From positions 124,001 through 188,000 of the forward strand of contig NZ_JACHXS010000003.1 in assembly GCF_014192225.1 (NCBI RefSeq): a stretch of DNA of 64,000 nt, written 5' to 3'. The notes beneath the pieces are model-generated. The model saw only the letters and a list, made by a program, of their open reading frames with translations. It had not been told where the DNA came from and ran no database searches. Source of the DNA: Pseudoduganella umbonata (lineage in GTDB: Bacteria; Pseudomonadota; Gammaproteobacteria; Burkholderiales; Burkholderiaceae_D). Position numbers and translations under genes: made by a program. Shown piece after piece: positions 35,333-43,434 of this stretch; within the stretch, counting starts at the first letter, position 1, and every line of letters starts with the position of its first letter.

Positions 35333-37656
35333 TCCAACAGCTTGTCCAACGTCACCGGCAAGTCGCGCACCCGGATGCCGCAGGCGTTGTAGATGGCATT
35401 CGCCACCGCCGCGGCGGTGCCGGTAATACCGATCTCGCCGATGCCGCGCGCACCGGCCGGCGCGTGCGGATCGGGGATGTCGGTCCACATCACGTCGATG
35501 GCCGGCACGTCCAGGTGTGCCGGCACGTGGTAGTCCCACAGCGTGGGGTTCATCACGCGGCCGTTGCGCTCGTCGAACAGCGTTTCTTCCATCAGCGCCA
35601 TGCCCAGCCCCATGATCATGCCGCCACGGAACTGGCTGGCGGCTGTCTTGGCGTTCAGGATGCGGCCGCAATCGAATGCGCCCAGCAGACGCGTCACGCG
35701 CGGCTCGCCCGTTACCGCGTTGACGCGCGCTTCGCAGAAGATCGCGCCGGTCGAGTGCATCGACCAGTGCAGCGTCTCGAGCGGCGGCGGCGCCTGCCCT
35801 TCGATCTTCAGCTCGTCGCGGCCGGCGCGGGACAGCAGTTCGGCGTAGCTGGCATGGCGCAGCGGATCGCCCGCCTTGCACAGCCCGCTGGCGTTGTCGC
35901 GCCGGTGGCCGCGCACTTCGTCGAAGTGCAGTCCGTCGAGCGGCGTGCCGGCGCCGCCCAGGCGCAGCAGGTCGGTGAACAGCGCGCGCAGGGCGGCGAT
36001 GACGGCCCGGCCGATCGATGCCGTCTGCTGCGAGCCGCCGGCCAGGACAGTGCCGGGAAACGCCGAATCGCCATACGACACCGTCACGTTTTCCAGCGGC
36101 ACCCCCAGCCGGGCCGCCACGATCTGCGCCTGCACCGTGGCCGTGCCCATGCCCATTTCATGCGCGGCCACTTCGACGTGCACGCGGGACTCCCTGGTCA
36201 GCGTGATGCGCGCCGCGCCGCCGGGCATCCGGTAATACGGGTAAGTGGCGGTGGCGCAGCCCATGCCGACCCACCATTCGCCCTCGCGCCGCATGCGCGG
36301 CCTGGCCTCCCGGGCCGCCCAGCCGAAGCTTTCCGCGCCCATCCGGTAGGCTTCCACCAGATTGCGCGACGAGAAAGCCGAGCCCTTGGTCGGGTCCTTT
36401 TCCGGCTCGTTGCGGCCGCGCAGGTCGGTCGGGTCGACGTTCATCCGTTCGGCCAGTTCGTCGATCGCGCATTCCAGCGCGAACGAGCCGACCGACTCGC
36501 CCGGCGCGCGCATGAAGGTGTTGGCCAGCATGTCCATCTTCGCCGCCTGGACGGCGAGCTTGAAACTGCCGGCTGCATACAGCGAACGGGCCGGCATGAT
36601 GAACGGTTCGGGCATATTGTTATGCGCCGTCATGGCGGCCATGCCGGTATGGATCAGTGCCGTGAACCGGCCGTCGTCGCCGGCCCCGATCGCCACGCGC
36701 TGCTCGGTCAGCGTGCGGCCGCCGACCCCGCGGTACACACCCTCGCGCGACAACATGATGCGCACCGGCCGCCCCGCCAGTTTTGCCGCCGCGGCGGCCA
36801 GCACCTGGTGCTGCCACAGCGCCTTGCCGCCGAAGCCGCCGCCGACGAACGGCGACGTGACGCGCACCTGGCTTTCCCTCAGCCCGAATACCTGTGCCAG
36901 CGACCACGCCGTGTGCGCCACCGCCTGCGTGGCGTCGTGGATGCGCAGCTCGTCGCCATGCCACGCCACCGTGGCGGCGTGCAGTTCGATCGCATTGTGG
37001 TTCAGGCGCGGCGTGCGGTAAACGGCATCCACGCGGTGCGGCGCCGCCGCCAGCGCCGCCTCCGCGTCACCGATCTCCACCTTCTGCGGCTCGCCCTGGA
37101 ACGCCGTGTCTTCCAGGCCCCGCGCCTTGGCGGCCGCCACCGAAGTGGTCGCCGTCTCCTCGTGGTACGTGACGCGCACCAGCGTTGCCGCGTGGTCGGC
37201 CTGTTCCTGGGTGCCGGCCAGCACCAGCGCCACCGGCTGGCCGTTCCAGTGCACCGAACCATCCTGCAGCACCGGCAGGTTGTCGCCGCCGGCCGCCTTT
37301 GGCTTGCTGAGGAACATCGGCACCGGCTTCATGCGCGGTGCATTCTCGTGCGTCATCACGAGGACCACGCCGGGCGCCGCCTCGGCCGCCGCGGTATCGA
37401 GCGTGGCGACGCGCCCCTTGGCAATGGTGCTGTGTACGAGCGCCGCGTACGCCATGCCGTCCAGCGCGAATTCGGCCGCGAACGGCGCCGCGCCGCGCAC
37501 CTTCACGGCGCCATCGACGCGCGACACCGGCGCGCCGACCAGCGCATGGCCTTCGGCGATCAGCGTATCGGGAATGCCGCCGGGGATGAAGGCGTCGGGC
37601 GCCACCTCGACCGCCTTCTGCATTGCCGTCTGCACGGCTTTCTGGAGGATGCTCAT
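35329..37656 (-). CDS. paoC: Molybdenum hydroxylase large subunit (PaoC/xanthine dehydrogenase family)
   Basis: 775 residues binding the molybdopterin-cytosine-dinucleotide type cofactor. TSPFVGGGFGGKALWQHQ, MRAPGESVGSFALE and GSQQTASIGRAV are family motifs, and the catalytic Glu is in ARGIGEIGITGTAAAVANAI near the end. It is closer to E. coli PaoC (periplasmic aldehyde oxidoreductase) than to xanthine dehydrogenase: three separate subunits and the ARGIGEIGI end. Likely oxidises aromatic or aliphatic aldehydes to acids. Nine bases follow the FAD subunit. Neither this nor the small subunit shows a Tat signal, and no PaoD chaperone gene is present. Symbol by family similarity. Confidence 0.88.
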   Translation of the reverse strand: MSILQKAVQTAMQKAVEVAPDAFIPGGIPDTLIAEGHALVGAPVSRVDGAVKVRGAAPFAAEFALDGMAYAALVHSTIAKGRVATLDTAAAEAAPGVVLVMTHENAPRMKPVPMFLSKPKAAGGDNLPVLQDGSVHWNGQPVALVLAGTQEQADHAATLVRVTYHEETATTSVAAAKARGLEDTAFQGEPQKVEIGDAEAALAAAPHRVDAVYRTPRLNHNAIELHAATVAWHGDELRIHDATQAVAHTAWSLAQVFGLRESQVRVTSPFVGGGFGGKALWQHQVLAAAAAKLAGRPVRIMLSREGVYRGVGGRTLTEQRVAIGAGDDGRFTALIHTGMAAMTAHNNMPEPFIMPARSLYAAGSFKLAVQAAKMDMLANTFMRAPGESVGSFALECAIDELAERMNVDPTDLRGRNEPEKDPTKGSAFSSRNLVEAYRMGAESFGWAAREARPRMRREGEWWVGMGCATATYPYYRMPGGAARITLTRESRVHVEVAAHEMGMGTATVQAQIVAARLGVPLENVTVSYGDSAFPGTVLAGGSQQTASIGRAVIAALRALFTDLLRLGGAGTPLDGLHFDEVRGHRRDNASGLCKAGDPLRHASYAELLSRAGRDELKIEGQAPPPLETLHWSMHSTGAIFCEARVNAVTGEPRVTRLLGAFDCGRILNAKTAASQFRGGMIMGLGMALMEETLFDERNGRVMNPTLWDYHVPAHLDVPAIDVMWTDIPDPHAPAGARGIGEIGITGTAAAVANAIYNACGIRVRDLPVTLDKLLD

Positions 37657-37665
37657 CGCGGCTCC

Positions 37666-38652
37666 TTACGATCGGGTATCGACGAGACCGTCCAGCACGG
37701 CCACGATGGCGCGGCGTGCCAGGTCGATCTTGAAGGCGTTGTCGCGCAGCGGCCGGGCGTCGGCCAGTTCCGCGGCGGCAGCGGCGGCAAACAGTTCCTC
37801 GGTGGCGGGCTGCCCTTTCAGCATGCGTTCGGCCGTCCAGGCGCGCCACGGCTTGTGGGCCACGCCGCCCAGCGCCAGCCGCACGTCGCGCACCACGCCG
37901 TCCTGCACGTCGAGCGCGGCGGCCACGGACACCAGCGCGAACGCGTAGCTGGCCCGGTCGCGCACCTTGCGGTAGCCGGAGCGGGCGCCGAAGGCCAGCG
38001 CCGGCGCTTCGATGGCGGTGACCAGTTCGCCCGGCTGCAGCGCCGTCTCGCGCTCCGGATGATCTTCCGGCAGCAGGTGGAACTCCGTCAGCGGCACCGT
38101 GCGGCTGCCTGCCGTCCCTTGCAGGTGGACGACCGCATCCAGCGCGGCCAGCGCCACGCACATGTCGGATGGATGCGTGGCCACGCAATGGCTGGAGGCG
38201 CCAAGGATCGCATGCATGCGGTTGAAGCCGTCGAGCGCGTCGCAGCCCTGCCCCGGTTCGCGCTTGTTGCAGCGCGAGCCTTCGTTATCGTAGAAATAGC
38301 CGCAGCGGGTACGTTGCAGCAGGTTGCCGCCCACGGTCGCCATGTTGCGGATCTGCGGCGAGGCACCGGCAGTGATCGCCCGCGTTAGCAGCGGAAACCG
38401 CGTGCGCACGGCGCGATGCTCGGCCAGTGCCGTATTGGTGGCCGCGGCGCCGATCAGCAGGCTGCCGTCGGGCCGCTCGTCGATCGCATCGGACAGCCCG
38501 GTGACGTCGACCAGCATGGCCGGATGCTCGATCGTCTCGCGCATCAGGTCGACCAGATTGGTGCCGCCGCCCAGGTACCGGGTGCCGGGCGTGGCGCCGC
38601 GTGCGACGGCATCGCCCGCATCGACGGCGCGGGCAAACGTGAAGGGTGTCAT
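37666..38652 (-). CDS. paoB: Molybdenum hydroxylase FAD subunit (PaoB-like)
   Basis: 328 residues. The FAD-binding domain has RYLGGGTNLVDLMRE and NMATVGGNLLQRTRCGYFYD; the FAD loop then carries extra cysteines (RTRCGYFY, GSRCNKREPGQGC) like the 4Fe-4S insert in E. coli PaoB. The C-terminal CO-dehydrogenase flavoprotein domain ends the protein (SYAFALVSVAAALD, ARRAIVAVLDGL). It relays electrons between the Fe-S and molybdenum subunits. Its ATG overlaps the stop of the small subunit by four bases. Co-transcribed with both neighbours. Confidence 0.88.
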   Translation of the reverse strand: MTPFTFARAVDAGDAVARGATPGTRYLGGGTNLVDLMRETIEHPAMLVDVTGLSDAIDERPDGSLLIGAAATNTALAEHRAVRTRFPLLTRAITAGASPQIRNMATVGGNLLQRTRCGYFYDNEGSRCNKREPGQGCDALDGFNRMHAILGASSHCVATHPSDMCVALAALDAVVHLQGTAGSRTVPLTEFHLLPEDHPERETALQPGELVTAIEAPALAFGARSGYRKVRDRASYAFALVSVAAALDVQDGVVRDVRLALGGVAHKPWRAWTAERMLKGQPATEELFAAAAAAELADARPLRDNAFKIDLARRAIVAVLDGLVDTRS

Positions 38653-39206
38653 TGCGGCTCCTTTGCATAAGGCCCGCCAACGACTTCGGTCACGGCAGCG
38701 ACGATGCCGTTATAGGCGCCGCAGCGGCACAGGTTGCCGCTCATCCGTTCGCGCACCTCGTCGTGGCTGAATTCCACGGTGTCGGCCGCCAGGTCGGCGG
38801 TCACGTAGCTGGGCACGCCCCGCTTCACCTCGGCCGCCATGCCCAGCGCGGAGCACAGCTGGCCCGGCGTACAGTAGCCGCACTGGAAGCCGTCGTGCTC
38901 GACGAACGCCTGCTGCAGCGGGTGCAGCGCATCGCCGTCCGCCAGCCCTTCCACCGACGTGACGGAACGCCCCTGGTATTGCACGGCCAGCGCGAGGCAG
39001 GACAGGATCCGGTGCTCGCCGTCGACCAGCACGGTGCAGGCGCCGCACGCGCCCTGGTCGCAGCCTTTCTTCGTACCGTTCAGGTGCAGGTGCTCGCGCA
39101 GCAGGTCGAGCAGCGATACGCGCGGATCGGCAGGTACCGGCACCCGTGTGCCGTTGACGGTGATGATGGGTGGCGCGAGGGCCGAGACTGCAGGCGGGTT
39201 TGGCAT
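38649..39206 (-). CDS. paoA: Molybdenum hydroxylase 2Fe-2S subunit (PaoA-like)
   Basis: 185 residues with two 2Fe-2S clusters: plant-ferredoxin type KKGCDQGACGACTVLVDG plus LSC, and the alpha-helical pair FQCGYCTPGQ and NLCRCGAYNG. Unlike E. coli PaoA there is no twin-arginine signal; the mature-like N-terminus MPNPPAVSALAPPIITVNGT starts directly. AAAGGAAA precedes the ATG; a longer frame upstream has no conserved sequence and no Tat motif. So the complex is probably cytoplasmic, or exported by another partner. First gene of the operon. Confidence 0.88.
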   Translation of the reverse strand: MPNPPAVSALAPPIITVNGTRVPVPADPRVSLLDLLREHLHLNGTKKGCDQGACGACTVLVDGEHRILSCLALAVQYQGRSVTSVEGLADGDALHPLQQAFVEHDGFQCGYCTPGQLCSALGMAAEVKRGVPSYVTADLAADTVEFSHDEVRERMSGNLCRCGAYNGIVAAVTEVVGGPYAKEPQ

Positions 39207-39438
39207 CGGCGTTTCCTTTCGGCGGGCGGTGGGAAAACCGGCGCGCAGACCGCCGGTCATCGATGGACAGCTACCGAGTGTAATGCCGAGAAAACGTTTG
39301 CGGCGCCACGGTGGAGTGGACGGTGGCGGCCAGGTTCGCAGAGTTACTTGCAAAGTTACTTGCGTTGGCAGCGCATTATTCTTCTGCTATCGTCCAGCTT
39401 CACCGCAACACGATTTTGCAATGACGGGGGACAAATGT

Positions 39439-39951
39439 ATGCCGAGAAGCGCTCGCCTGGCGAACATCGCCAACGGATTGTGCGGTTCGTTTATCAGCCG
39501 GAACAACGACGTGGATGGTTACTGGGCGATCGGCAAGCTGCGTTTGCTGGCCGGGCAGCATGAGCAGAGCGCGGTGTCACTGGACGTGCTGGCTTCAGCG
39601 ATGCAGCCACTGCTGCCCGGGTTCGAACCGGGACTGGCGCACTATCGCGGTCTTCTGGCAAAGCTTGCCGGCTGTTCCGGTATCCCGCCCGAGGAAATCA
39701 CCGCGGCGCGCATTGAGGTTGACTTTGCTCCGCCGCCCTGGCCCAGAATCCCTTATTACGAGCCGCAATGTGGCGAACAGTACGTCCTCACCGTGACCGT
39801 GAGCGCGGAAGGCAGGGCCGATGGCATCGTGCGCCATGCCGGCTATTGCCGGCCGCATGATCCAACCAGCGAGCGCCGGTCGACCCGTCCGTCAGGTCCT
39901 TGGCCACCGGTCGAACTCGCGGCAAGTCCTGGCACGGGTGCCCGGGCCTGA
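39439..39951 (+). CDS. Hypothetical protein
   Basis: 170 residues, not recognised. The N-terminal half (ARLANIANGLCGSFISRNND, GYWAIGKLRLLAGQ, EPGLAHYRGLLAKLAG) is helical; the middle has an acidic/proline stretch (IEVDFAPPPWPRIPYYEPQC) and beta-like VLTVTVSAEGRADGIVRHAG; the end is a Pro/Arg-rich tail. There is no signal peptide. A GGGGGA run lies eight bases before this ATG; another in-frame ATG is at 39421. The last 30 residues look like readthrough sequence of little constraint. It lies divergent from the paoABC operon. No function is claimed. Confidence 0.6.
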   Translation: MPRSARLANIANGLCGSFISRNNDVDGYWAIGKLRLLAGQHEQSAVSLDVLASAMQPLLPGFEPGLAHYRGLLAKLAGCSGIPPEEITAARIEVDFAPPPWPRIPYYEPQCGEQYVLTVTVSAEGRADGIVRHAGYCRPHDPTSERRSTRPSGPWPPVELAASPGTGARA

Positions 39952-40075
39952 GCTTTATTTCGGATCGGTCGAATGGTGCAAAAATATTCTGTCGCGTTGT
40001 CGATTTCCATCGTGATGGTTCGTCGTGTCGATGCAGGACCAGATATTTCCGCTAACCCATAACCCGAGGATGTCC

Positions 40076-40483
40076 ATGAACAAGCAAATATTCGTCAACC
40101 TGCCGGTCAGGGAACTCGACAAGTCCAAAGCCTTTTTCGAAGCGCTCGGCTACAGCTTCAACCCCCAATTCAGCAACGAGAAAGGCGCCTGCCTGGTGAT
40201 CGCCGAAGGCAGCATCCATGCCATGCTGCTGACCCAGGCCTTCTTCAAGACCTTCATCGACAAGCCCCTCGCCCAGGCGACGGAGGCCACGGGGGTTCTG
40301 ATCTGCCTGAGTTGTGAAAGCCGCGAGGAAGTCGACGAACTGGTGGCGAAGGCGATCAAGGCTGGTGGCCGGGTACCGCGTCCGCCGCAGGACCATGGTT
40401 TCATGTACAGCCACGCATTCGAGGATCTGGATGGCCATGCCTGGGAGTTGGTGTGGATGGCGCCGGGGGATCAGCAGCACTGA
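40076..40483 (+). CDS. VOC/glyoxalase-family protein
   Basis: 135 residues, one vicinal-oxygen-chelate module pair (PF00903-like). MNKQIFVNLPVRELDKSKAF and FFEALGYSFNPQFSNEKGAC are typical of bleomycin-resistance/glyoxalase-like cytosolic proteins, as is FEDLDGHAWELVWM near the end, with the metal Glu and His. These proteins bind a divalent metal and an unknown substrate. GAGGA lies seven bases before the ATG; an ATG two codons earlier is also possible. A terminator-like hairpin follows. Confidence 0.85.
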   Translation: MNKQIFVNLPVRELDKSKAFFEALGYSFNPQFSNEKGACLVIAEGSIHAMLLTQAFFKTFIDKPLAQATEATGVLICLSCESREEVDELVAKAIKAGGRVPRPPQDHGFMYSHAFEDLDGHAWELVWMAPGDQQH

Positions 40484-40518
40484 GCCGCTTCGGGTGAGCG
40501 GGCTGAAAGCGAACACGT

Positions 40519-40555
40519 CGCGCGGCGGGCATGCACCGCCTGCGCCTTCTTTTTC
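40519..40555 (+). terminator. Probable terminator of the VOC gene
   Basis: GCGCGGCGGG and CCGCCTGCGC form a bulged GC-rich hairpin with a CATGCA loop, followed by TTCTTTTT. Good but imperfect Rho-independent form. Confidence 0.6.
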
Positions 40556-40563
40556 CACTGTCG

Positions 40564-40694
40564 GTCTAAAACGATCTAGAAGTGTCGAAAAGAGTCTAAT
40601 CCGCTCTCGTTCGGACAGGTCGACATCTAATAGTGTCTAAAAGCTCGACTGCCGCGGTCTATTTCGATCCATCGCAAACAGGAAGAGTCTAAAA
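40564..40694. repeat. Cluster of GTCTAAAA-like octamers
   Basis: Exact GTCTAAAA at 40564, 40635 and 40687, with near copies GTCGAAAA (40584), GTCTAATC (40594), ATCTAATA (40625) and GTCTATTT (40658). Spacing is irregular. It lies between convergent genes, where no promoter is needed, in a lower-GC stretch. No gene found in it. Confidence 0.5.
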
Positions 40695-40728
40695 CAACGT
40701 AAGCGTCGAGCCTGCACCGTGGCCGTGC

Positions 40729-41790
40729 TCACCGCTCGATGCCGACGTACACCCCATTGCGGAAGTAGCAATTTGCCGAGGCACCCCACAGCTGGCTGAT
40801 GTCAATGTACTGCATGCCTATGATGGTCTGGACACCCACCATCGGCCGCTTTATTTCGAACACTTGGCCGCAATTGGTGCGTGTACCGATATTGATTGTC
40901 TTGCGCATGACCTCAGCTTCACGCACGAGCTGCTGCATAAACTCCTCTCTAGCCTGCTGCGCTTTTTCCTGCCTGGTCTTATCGGCAGCGAGTTCAGCGG
41001 CCTTCTGCGCGGCGATGTTCGCCCTGGCGCTGCGCTTCAGATCGCCCATCTTTTTCGCGCCTTCAATACAGTAGGCAAACTTCTGTTCGAGGGCCGCCTG
41101 GTCATGGTCGTAATGAATGTCCACCGAGCCGTGGCGATACAAAGCATCCCCAGTCAGATCTACAGGAGACGTCGAGTCGGGATAGTGCGTGTACGGGAAT
41201 GCCTTGGCGGCATCAACGAGTGCGTCGGTTTTCCAGTTAAATTTGGTCTCGTCAAAGTCACATGTGTTCGCGGACACTGACGAGAACTTCGTCCACTCCA
41301 ACGGAGCCTGGATAAGCTTGCCCTCGGCATTATTGCCACACGCGACGACCCGGTCCTGTTTCCAAGTAATTGCATCGAGTTTCGTACCATCGTTCAGCGT
41401 GACGGCGTACTTGAAGTAAGTTGCCTCGCCAAGCTGTCTCTCCTTGGCGTCGACCGTAGCTGCCTTGATCTTGGAAAGGTTGATCAAATAGAAGCTGAGA
41501 TTGGCGGTCTTCGTCAGGATTCCCGAGATTCCATCAAAGACGTACACCGGGACGCATACCTTGTCGAGTCCATGACGCTTCGCAACTTCACCCGGCTCCG
41601 AACGGGCCAGCAAGAAATCTCCTGTTCCCGCATTGGCTCCGAAAAAGTGCTGGGATCGTGCATTATTGTTGTCGAAATAGCGCGCGACCTTGGACGTATC
41701 TGTCTTCCATTCGACCGCGTGTGCTGCGACTGGCGTCATGAGAAGGGTTGCGAGCAGCGCACGCTTGCAGGCGCCGAGGAATTGCGTCAT
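40729..41790 (-). CDS. Hypothetical secreted protein in low-GC DNA
   Basis: 353 residues, not recognised. A signal peptide (KRALLATLLMTPVAAHA, cleavage before VEWKTD) is clear. The body has scattered cysteines (KVCVPVYVF, VVACGNN, NTCDFDE, KFAYCIEG) and a coiled, Gln/Glu/Lys-rich stretch (about 250-295: EEFMQQLVREAEVM). The C-terminus ITGTRTN-like segment NIGTRTNCGQVFEIKRPMVG, ending SANCYFRNGVYVG, resembles small beta-rich domains of unknown role with two Cys that could form a disulfide. One line of its DNA counts 45% G+C against about two thirds around it. No ribosome site is evident. Possibly acquired. Confidence 0.7.
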   Translation of the reverse strand: MTQFLGACKRALLATLLMTPVAAHAVEWKTDTSKVARYFDNNNARSQHFFGANAGTGDFLLARSEPGEVAKRHGLDKVCVPVYVFDGISGILTKTANLSFYLINLSKIKAATVDAKERQLGEATYFKYAVTLNDGTKLDAITWKQDRVVACGNNAEGKLIQAPLEWTKFSSVSANTCDFDETKFNWKTDALVDAAKAFPYTHYPDSTSPVDLTGDALYRHGSVDIHYDHDQAALEQKFAYCIEGAKKMGDLKRSARANIAAQKAAELAADKTRQEKAQQAREEFMQQLVREAEVMRKTINIGTRTNCGQVFEIKRPMVGVQTIIGMQYIDISQLWGASANCYFRNGVYVGIER

Positions 41791-42218
41791 AAGAGAATGA
41801 GTGTACGGAGCGTTAATCGCAAAAGCTAATGGAAATACAGTGATCTACTGCCTGAAATATCGATTTTACACAGCCCTTTGTGTTTCCACAAGGCAATTTC
41901 ATTGTATGTTCTAGAGGTTGTCAAGCGTCACCGGCTCGGCCAGATTTGCTGTGGAAGCTAGACGGTTACACAGTTCTACAAGGCTGCATTGGTCTCGGCA
42001 TGGTCGTTTTACCTTGGCGCAAAGGACTGGCCGAGTCGGCTGATGCAGGGGTGTCACCAGGCTTCATTCATGGCGGCGCGCGGCGACAGTCACGCTGAGT
42101 CTGACACGTGCTCCACTGCGACCGATTTTCAGCACCACCGCGCGGACGGCCGCATCAAGTCTGGGAACGCCCCAACCCGTCCCCATCTGCCCGGTATCTC
42201 CAGCCCGTCAGATCCAGC
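41791..42218. other. 428-base gap, low GC, no supported gene
   Basis: Begins very AT-rich (one 60-base line counts 37% G+C) and becomes GC-rich towards the M23 gene. Only short frames occur. The minus strand has an open stretch of about 35 codons ending at 41909 that looks like the tail of a lost gene; its family cannot be named. It also holds the unseen promoter of the hypothetical gene on the left. Confidence 0.4.
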
Positions 42219-42800
42219 ATGCGAACGTTCCTGAAAGCCCTCGTGGTTGCCGTCATTCTCATGGTGGCCTACGAATTCCTGTCACCCACCATCGAACGCG
42301 CCCTGTACGCAATGCGGCTGGTGGCGATGCCCAAGCCGCAAATGCTCCCGGTGCCGGTCGAGGGCGTACGACCGCGCGCGCTGCGCGACACCTGGGGCGG
42401 CGCACGCAGCGCAGGCCGCAAGCACGAAGGCATCGATATCTTCGCCCGGCGCGGCACGCCCGTGCTGTCGAGCACCGAAGGCATCGTCACGCAGGTCGGC
42501 ACCAACCGCCTCGGCGGGCTGGTGGTGTGGGTGATGGGGCCAGGCGGCCAGCGCCATTACTACGCCCACCTCGACCGCTATGCCGACGTGCAAGCGGGCA
42601 TGCGCATCGAGGCCGGCCGGGTGCTGGGCTACGTGGGCGATTCCGGTAACGCGAAAGGTACGCCGCCGCACCTGCACTACGGCGTGTACGACGTCGGCGG
42701 CGCGATCAATCCTTATCCGCTGCTGCGCTGCACGGCAGCGAAGACGGAGGCTTCGGCCCCGCAGCCGGATTGTCCGGGCCAGCGCGATGGGCCGGCCTGA
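42219..42800 (+). CDS. M23-family metallopeptidase (membrane-anchored)
   Basis: 193 residues. An uncleaved N-terminal helix (FLKALVVAVILMVAYEFL) anchors a LytM-type domain in the periplasm. Zinc ligands His69 and Asp73 (KHEGIDIFARRGTPV) and His153 (PHLHYGVYD) are present, with catalytic His117 (YYAHLDRY) and His151. YAHLDR and GYVGDSGNAKGTPPHLHYGV are textbook. Such proteins cut peptidoglycan cross-bridges or activate amidases. The last 25 residues are a Cys/Pro tail. No strong ribosome site precedes this ATG, but earlier Mets are far from conserved sequence. Confidence 0.9.
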   Translation: MRTFLKALVVAVILMVAYEFLSPTIERALYAMRLVAMPKPQMLPVPVEGVRPRALRDTWGGARSAGRKHEGIDIFARRGTPVLSSTEGIVTQVGTNRLGGLVVWVMGPGGQRHYYAHLDRYADVQAGMRIEAGRVLGYVGDSGNAKGTPPHLHYGVYDVGGAINPYPLLRCTAAKTEASAPQPDCPGQRDGPA

Positions 42801-42810
42801 TCCCTGGAAC

Positions 42811-43434
42811 TCAGCATCCGGCCGGCCTGCCGCCCTGGCTGCCCTGCACTCCGGCGGCGATCGCCTCGGCGAGCCGGCCCAGCGCGGCCCGGTGCGCCGC
42901 CACCACCGCCTCGTAGCCGGCACCGGCGTCCTCGCGCAGCACGCTGCGGCACGTGAGCACGGTACTGCTGCCCACCAGCCGCACGCTCCACACGGCATCG
43001 ACCAGCGCGTAGCTGCCCGGCACCGATTCGAAGCGCTGCACGTTGGTGCTGATGCGGTACACCGGCGCGCCGTCCGGCGCCGGCGTGCGGTAGACATCGA
43101 TCGCGCCGAGCCGGGAGGTGACGTCCAGCGACAGCGCGCTGCCGATTTCGTCCGCCAGCGGGCCGGCCCAGCGGTGGTGATCCAGCACGTCGACCCGCCC
43201 TGCCGCGCCGTTGCCGACGACGAGCTGGTTGCGCTGCACCTGCGCCGGGATGTTCACGGCCAGCATTTCGACATACAGCTTGCCGGTCGTGGAAGCCGGC
43301 GCGGGAGCCGAGGCAGGCGGAACTCCACCGGCCAGCGTATAAAAGCGGTCGACGGGCGGCGCCGAGCAGCCGGCCAGCGCCGCGGCGAGGCCGAGCGCGG
43401 GCAAAGCGGTGCGCGCGTTGAACGGACGCTTCAT
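42811..43434 (-). CDS. pqiC: PqiC outer-membrane lipoprotein
   Basis: 207 residues, ABC-type transport auxiliary lipoprotein (PF03886, formerly YmbA). Lipobox LAGC with Cys near 23, then PPVDRFYTLAGG. RNQLVVGNGAAGRVDVLDHH, RWAGPLADEIGSAL and DVYRTPAPDG are family motifs. It forms the outer-membrane ring of the PqiABC lipid bridge. Its ATG overlaps pqiB by four bases; last gene of the operon. Confidence 0.92.
   Translation of the reverse strand: MKRPFNARTALPALGLAAALAGCSAPPVDRFYTLAGGVPPASAPAPASTTGKLYVEMLAVNIPAQVQRNQLVVGNGAAGRVDVLDHHRWAGPLADEIGSALSLDVTSRLGAIDVYRTPAPDGAPVYRISTNVQRFESVPGSYALVDAVWSVRLVGSSTVLTCRSVLREDAGAGYEAVVAAHRAALGRLAEAIAAGVQGSQGGRPAGC

Noticed and set aside
38959..39438. Upstream extension of the hypothetical gene at 39439
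   Set aside because: This part is antisense to paoA and the sequence lacks constraint; the GGGGGA site supports the inner ATG.
40564..40694. CRISPR array
   Set aside because: Units are only eight bases, unevenly spaced and imperfect; no cas genes in the window.
41880..42098. Small gene before the M23 peptidase
   Set aside because: Short frames without ribosome site or conserved motif; a weak match of the minus-strand tail PVTLDNL to the end of the molybdenum subunit (PVTLDKLLD) is too short to mean duplication.
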